The position numbers were made by a program, and so were the translations under genes. 64,000 nt of DNA. Origin: Polyodon spathula (Eukaryota > Chordata > Actinopteri > Acipenseriformes > Polyodontidae). Below, piece by piece: positions 59,282 through 64,000 of this stretch. The first letter of the stretch is position 1; every line of letters begins with the position of its first letter. Below the pieces are notes generated by a model. The model saw only the letters and a list, made by a program, of their open reading frames with translations, searched no databases and was not told where the DNA came from. The stretch spans positions 24,495,975 through 24,559,974 of the forward strand of contig NC_054547.1 in assembly GCF_017654505.1 (NCBI RefSeq), read 5' to 3'.

Positions 59282-60739
59282 GTATGGAAGAGCAGACAAG
59301 ACATAACCCCTTGTGGGTTTTTTTCAGCAAAGAACCCCTACACTTGGTGTGCCAAATCCAATTAAAGCTGGGAAGGGTGGTGAAGTTTTGCCATATATTT
59401 AGTTGATTGTAAGACTACCTTATATGGGTTTTGCATAAAACATATCTTCACTGCCAACACCTAAAAATTAATCAATTATCTTTTATTTGTACAATGAGGT
59501 GTAGCATGCTTTGTTTGATATAAATGGGAGTTGCTTTGTTTTCTTCTGCTTAGCTTTATTATTCTCCTCCGTGGATATAACCCCTGCTAAGGGGAGATAG
59601 TGGAGGCAGTTGTACACACTTCATACAATTCAGCAAATACAGCAAATCCTGTCTAATCAGGCCCCTCTGCTTTCTGTAGAATTTGGCATGATTTTTGGGT
59701 CCTGACCAAATCCCTGTTGAAATTAATGTGATCCTCTCTACAGTCCAGAACTTGTCTATTCTGGAATCTGGCAGGATTTGTAAATCTTCTCTGTCTAAAA
59801 CCAGTTTAAACTAGTATTAAAAAAAATAAAACAAAAGGAAGACATTGAGCAGCACCATTCTGAATAGTGCAGTTAATGTCTAAACTTCCACACAGCAAGC
59901 TATCTCTTGGTAGAAAATGTGTGCTTATCAAAAAGTTTACCAACACAAAAAGAGCCATGTGAAAAATCCAAAATCGCAAGGCAACAGTTTCACACATTCT
60001 GAAAAGATTCTGAATTAAAGCAATATGGAGTATCCCAGCAGAGTCCTGCACGCACGCACGCACACACGTACAAATAGTTCTGTCATTTTACCTTTTTTAG
60101 GTAAAATTTTAGATTTCTATAGTAACTGTAATCCAGCACACTGTCTCATTCACTCCCAATTGATGCTGGATTAGACCAGTTTTACTGTATCTGCAGAACT
60201 GCTTACCCAATTATCATGAAACATGGTATTAACATTATATTCTTCAAGCTATTGAGAATATACAGGGGTGTCTGTTCTTACATGTGTCCATCTGCATGTC
60301 ACACTTACATTCTGCTAGTAACATTATCATCTGAAGTTATTGAGAATATTGGATTCTGGGGATGGAGGGGGTCTATGTCTATATGTCTGTCTGTATGTCA
60401 CACTTGCATTTCTGTATTAATTTGGAGAATTGTGATTGAATATTGTATTGCTAATTGGCATTCTATCCTATTATGATATACAACCAGGGTGTGTGTTTTT
60501 TTTTTTTACAAATGTAGTTGAGACATGATTTTTAAGAAAAAGAGTTTCCATGGCAACTGATCGGTAACCCGCAGTACTGTAGAAGGTTTCCTGGAACCCT
60601 CTGCATGTCATGGTCATTAACATTTGCATCACAGCCACGACAGGGATGTATGTTATTGAATACTTGTTTTTAGTAATGTTCTCTTCTAAAGCTGTGTGAG
60701 AGAGGTTTCTGTTTTATGTCTGCCTATTCTCTGCCCCAG
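59282..60739. other. Intron of the ephexin-like gene, nothing else recognised
   Basis: Short CACG/CACA microsatellite near 60047-60068 and a TGTCTGTATGTCACACTTGCAT-type duplication (60290-60315, 60385-60410). Confidence 0.5.
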
Positions 60740-60900
60740 AGTATGTATGAGATTGAGACCACAGAGCACTTCTACCTCAGCAGCCTCACTGTGGCTGTGG
60801 TTCACTTCTTGGACTCCCCAGAACTCAACAGCACCCTTGACCCTTACCACAGGAAATCGCTTTTCTCTGGCATTGGCAAGATCAAGGAAATCAGCAAAAA
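60740..60900 (+). pseudogene. Ephexin-like exon, first DH helix; open
   Basis: Acceptor TCTGCCCCAG. It encodes SMYEIETTEHFYLSSLTVAV and HFLDSPELNSTLDP through KIKEISK, ending in phase 2 at AA|GTATGA. This exon itself is intact. Confidence 0.75.
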
Positions 60901-61773
60901 GTATGACCCACAACAATACATATAAGATCATTAACTTACTTTAAATAGATGTGAACATTTTATACATTTTTTTACAGTAAAAGTAAGCAAAATATGCAGA
61001 TTATAGGTGTATTAATTTAAGATTACTGAAAAAGAATGGTTCTGGTACTGAGAGTAACTCCTTGTGATATTGTGATCGCTTAACAAAATCTATTTGATTT
61101 TAAAATGAATCCAGCAATGAGAAAGAACTCCTAAACACTGCATACATAATGTGTTATGAATGCATTTGATGCAGGCTCTCGAAACCACCCACAAGGAGCA
61201 TCAGTTCAATTTTCAAGCTTTCTCAGTTGAAGTTCAGGTTTCCAGACCTCTCATGAAAACAATCGCTGGTGTATGTATGTTTTTGAAATCAAGTAGATAG
61301 TACACACCCAGAAGCACTGGTTTATCTGGGAATTCTCATCACTTTACATGTGTGGAAGTTATTTTAGTCTCATGGTTTCTGTTTTTACTATTTCTTTATA
61401 CAATGTGAAACTGAAACCTTCCATTTATTTGTAGTGCAGGTACAGCACAGTAAGGTGAGAACACAATCTTCTAAAACATATTTACAGAACTGGAAACTGA
61501 CGCCCTCTGTCTATATATAGGGCACCTCTGTTGTTAAGATGACTTTTACACTCTGTGAAATGAATTAGCAATGGACAATTATTATGCATTATAATAATGA
61601 GGTTAATAATAAAGTTATACAGGCTGTTTACAAAACACTTGAAGGATGTTTTGGTTGAGCTGCAAGCATGGAATTGCAAGTCCTCCGATGGTCTGTAGAG
61701 CAGGAGGTTACCATGTCCTTCTTGTCTGGTAGTCTAGTTCAAGAGGTTAAGATATATCATCTCTTCTCTCTAG
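60901..61773. other. Intron of the ephexin-like gene, nothing seen
   Basis: Plain AT-rich sequence. Confidence 0.5.
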
Positions 61774-61920
61774 CTTCTTGGAGGGCCTGAAGGAGAATAT
61801 GGAGGGCAACCTCTTCTGTGACATCTGTGATGTCATTCAGTACCATTCCTGGAACCACTTCTCAGCCTACATAGATGCAACACGATGTACCAAGAGCTGA
61901 CCCTACACAACCTCAGGCAG
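61774..61920 (+). pseudogene. Ephexin-like exon with frameshift and lost donor
   Basis: It encodes FLEGLKENMEGNLFCDICDV and HFSAYID, then needs one extra base before MYQELTLHNLRQ. Length 147 instead of the in-phase 148. After CAG the genome has GAAAAA, not GT. Confidence 0.7.
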
Positions 61921-62144
61921 GAAAAAACATATTCACAGAAAACGTGATTCAATAGCAAAGACTTTTTATTAATAGGACAACTGAGGTGAAACAAAAACAA
62001 AAAATAGGATATGTAGTTCCCAATATCTAAAGCATGTAAAACCAACTTTCCAAACCTATGAAAAAGGTTGGGGGACACTGAACATAGATTTCTTCCTCCT
62101 GGTCAGCGAGAGACACATTGTATCTCTAACTCTTCTGTAGAAAG

Positions 62145-62270
62145 GAGAAAGGCCAGTTTGTTAAGATATTGTCCCGGCTGCAAAAGGACCCTAGGTGTAA
62201 TCGTCTGCCTCTGAAATCCTTCCTGGTCCTGCCCTTACAGAGGATCACACGTCTTAAGATCCTGGTGGAG
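62145..62270 (+). pseudogene. Ephexin-like exon, conserved DH core helix
   Basis: It encodes EKGQFVKILSRLQKDPRCNR and LPLKSFLVLPLQRITRLKIL, the most conserved DH segment. Donor GAG|GTAAGT is intact. Acceptor may be TAG at 62140 or AAAG at 62144; the second keeps the frame. Confidence 0.75.
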
Positions 62271-64000
62271 GTAAGTCTGGACCTGAATCTAACAGAGCAT
62301 CGATTTGGTTACCCTTTCAGAAGACTGGGCTTGGCCCCTGACAAAAAATACATCTATGCTATCACAGTTCAGATGTCACTGCTGTCATTTTATTTTTTGT
62401 CACAATATGTGATACACAGGGCCTCATTTTGGTGGGTTGTATGATGCATGGGCTTTGCATTGTTGTGATTCAGTTAGCTGTCTGTATTCATTTCTATTCA
62501 TATTCACATGGAGAACTTCCAGCAATTAATCTCATTAAAGGTAGCTCATGAAATTTCAAATTGTGATTCCTCCTTATTCATCATTGTTTTTGTTGTTGTT
62601 ATTGCAGAAAACCAGATGGAACTGCGTCAGTTTCTCCTTGCGTGTTTTTCACTTGCTTCGAGGAGCTTTAAGCAGAATTGTAGGCTAGCCTATACAGGAA
62701 CAGGTGGATCTTTAAGGATTCTGTTATTTAAAATGTACCCCTAAGATACACTGCACTTCACATAATTTTGCCCTTAGAAGATTTTTGTCATTCTCAGTGG
62801 ATGTCTGTTTTTTTTATTTGTGGTAGGAACCTCATTGAATTGGGAATGCATTTGACTATTCATCTCATTGTTAGGGCTGTTCTATTTCATATCATCATAC
62901 TTTTGCATTCTGAAAAATGCAGAAAAGTGTATAGTGAAATAAGCAAATTATCTGGGAGAAACAGAGAATTATTTACTTCATTTTATCTGAGGAAATTGAA
63001 ATATACAGTAGTGATAAGGACCTTACTACTTTGATAGTTGGATTCAGTGTGTTTCAATGCCATTTCATCCTCCTCTAGACAAGAGACTCTGTGTCTGGAA
63101 GGATATTAGTATGATACTTTGCTGCAATTTATTTCTGCTTTTCTCTTTCAGTTGCCTGTTCATTGACAATATTACTGACTAGTTCTTTTATCCTTTTGGT
63201 TTGTTGATTAAGTAGTCTTTAATCTAATAATGTCTGTCTGGTTCTTTCATCCATAAGAAATGCTTTTAAAAACATGAGAACATGAGAAAATGTACGAACA
63301 AGAGAAAGCCATTTAACCCATCTGTATCAGTTCCTAGTAGCTGTTAAATAAGTGATTCAGCACCAATAACATGTCTAGGTAGCCCATTCCCTACCCTCAC
63401 CACTCTATATGAAGAAGTGTCTCCTACATATGCTCTGTGTATTTCCACTTAATTTCCAATTTCCTGGTTTCTGTGACTGAAATTGGAACAAATATAAAGA
63501 AGCCGTTATTTTCTTAAATCCAGACCATTTTGAAAAGAACAGAGCAGGGGTCTGAAGGAGAAAAATCTGCAGAGAGAGCACTGAAAGAGATATGAAATGT
63601 ACAGTAGTGCTGAGGACACTGCGCTGGGGCTGGGGCTGGGGGAGGAGGGGGTGGGTAGGGTTACCTAGGGCTTCAGCTCAGCCTCAGTGAGCAAACACAA
63701 TACTTTGCCCTACTCTCAAAGCTTTGAATCCTGAGTTATTTAAATAAATGTAGTGTGACATAAATACTACTGTTAAATTATCCAACAACATTTGAATGAA
63801 TAATACACTTGATTTAATCAAATCAAAATGCTTTGATTAACTTTTCATTTAAAAATGTATTTTCCGTGATGGAGATCTAAAAAATAAATAGTTAGAGCTT
63901 CCAATTGAAAAATATATTGGTGCCTAGAGATACCAAAATACAATACACACAACGACAGCACCAGAAGCAGCTACACTGCACCTGGGGAAAGGATTAAGGA
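62271..64000. other. No gene recognised
   Basis: Read for the next ephexin exons (end of DH, PH, SH3) without success. A G-rich quadruplex-type run lies at 63624-63660. Confidence 0.5.
63624..63660 (+). other. Predicted G-quadruplex
   Basis: GGGGCTGGGGCTGGGGG followed by GGAGGGGG and GGG runs satisfies the four-tract rule several times over. Confidence 0.6.

Larger units (their letters stand above)
58800..62270 (+). pseudogene. Ephexin-type Rho GEF gene (DH domain), apparently a pseudogene
   Basis: Four pieces in order match the Dbl-homology domain of the ephexin family (NGEF, ARHGEF5/16/19/26), which activates Rho GTPases. They are 59054-59281 (linker and start of DH), 60740-60900, 61774-61920 and 62145-62270. 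Phases agree across the joins. Lesions are an in-frame TAG at 59261-59263 where LKK-Q-EVLLQE is expected, one missing base near 61877-61884, and no GT after 61920 (CAG|GAAAAA). The upstream frame 58740-59057 could be its N-terminal region but lies in another frame. No PH or SH3 exon was found before 64000. The exact paralogue cannot be named. Sequencing errors could explain one lesion, hardly all three. Confidence 0.65.

Overview
This looks like nuclear DNA from a ray-finned fish. It holds two conserved vertebrate genes with GT-AG introns, long introns full of transposons, many AT microsatellites and no prokaryotic-style operons. The tRNA-derived SINEs resemble ones I associate with sturgeons and paddlefish. 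That lineage guess is from memory and unsearched (about 0.5).

Layout. (1) About 1-14,825, minus strand: the 5' half of HDLBP (vigilin, a multi-KH RNA-binding protein). Thirteen coding exons encode the first 607 residues, ending inside KH7; the rest of the gene lies left of the window. A probable non-coding first exon, with a TATA box, an inverted CCAAT box and a CRE-like site, lies at about 14.77-14.89 kb. (2) About 14.9-18.0 kb: the spacer between the divergent HDLBP and SEPT2 genes. (3) About 18.05-48.87 kb, plus strand: a complete SEPT2 (septin 2) gene. It has a probable 5' UTR exon, 11 coding exons (1,077 nt, 358 residues, open throughout) and a probable separate 3' UTR exon ending in AATAAA. 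(4) About 48.9-58.7 kb: a transposon-rich intergenic stretch. (5) About 58.8-62.3 kb, plus strand: exons of an ephexin-type Rho guanine-nucleotide exchange factor carrying a stop codon, a frameshift and a lost splice donor, so probably a pseudogene. (6) 62.3-64 kb: no recognisable gene.

HDLBP and SEPT2 are also divergent neighbours in human (2q37), so this block is conserved synteny. The human next gene, FARP2, was not found. HDLBP and SEPT2 do not share a pathway; vigilin is a cytoplasmic/ER RNA-binding protein and SEPT2 a filament-forming GTPase.

The mobile elements are varied: a Harbinger-like element with a TAA target duplication, a Tc1 copy, a piggyBac-type MITE with TTAA ends, two fold-back MITEs, a DIRS-like retroelement split by another DNA transposon, CR1- and L2-like LINE pieces, a solo LTR with a 5-bp duplication, an RLE-type retrotransposon relic, SINEs, and a decayed element marked by repeated GTCATTACC motifs. 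The least explained items are that GTCATTACC array, the nested 1.3-kb DNA transposon, the degenerate ephexin gene and the LINE end that forms the intron just upstream of SEPT2 coding exon 6.
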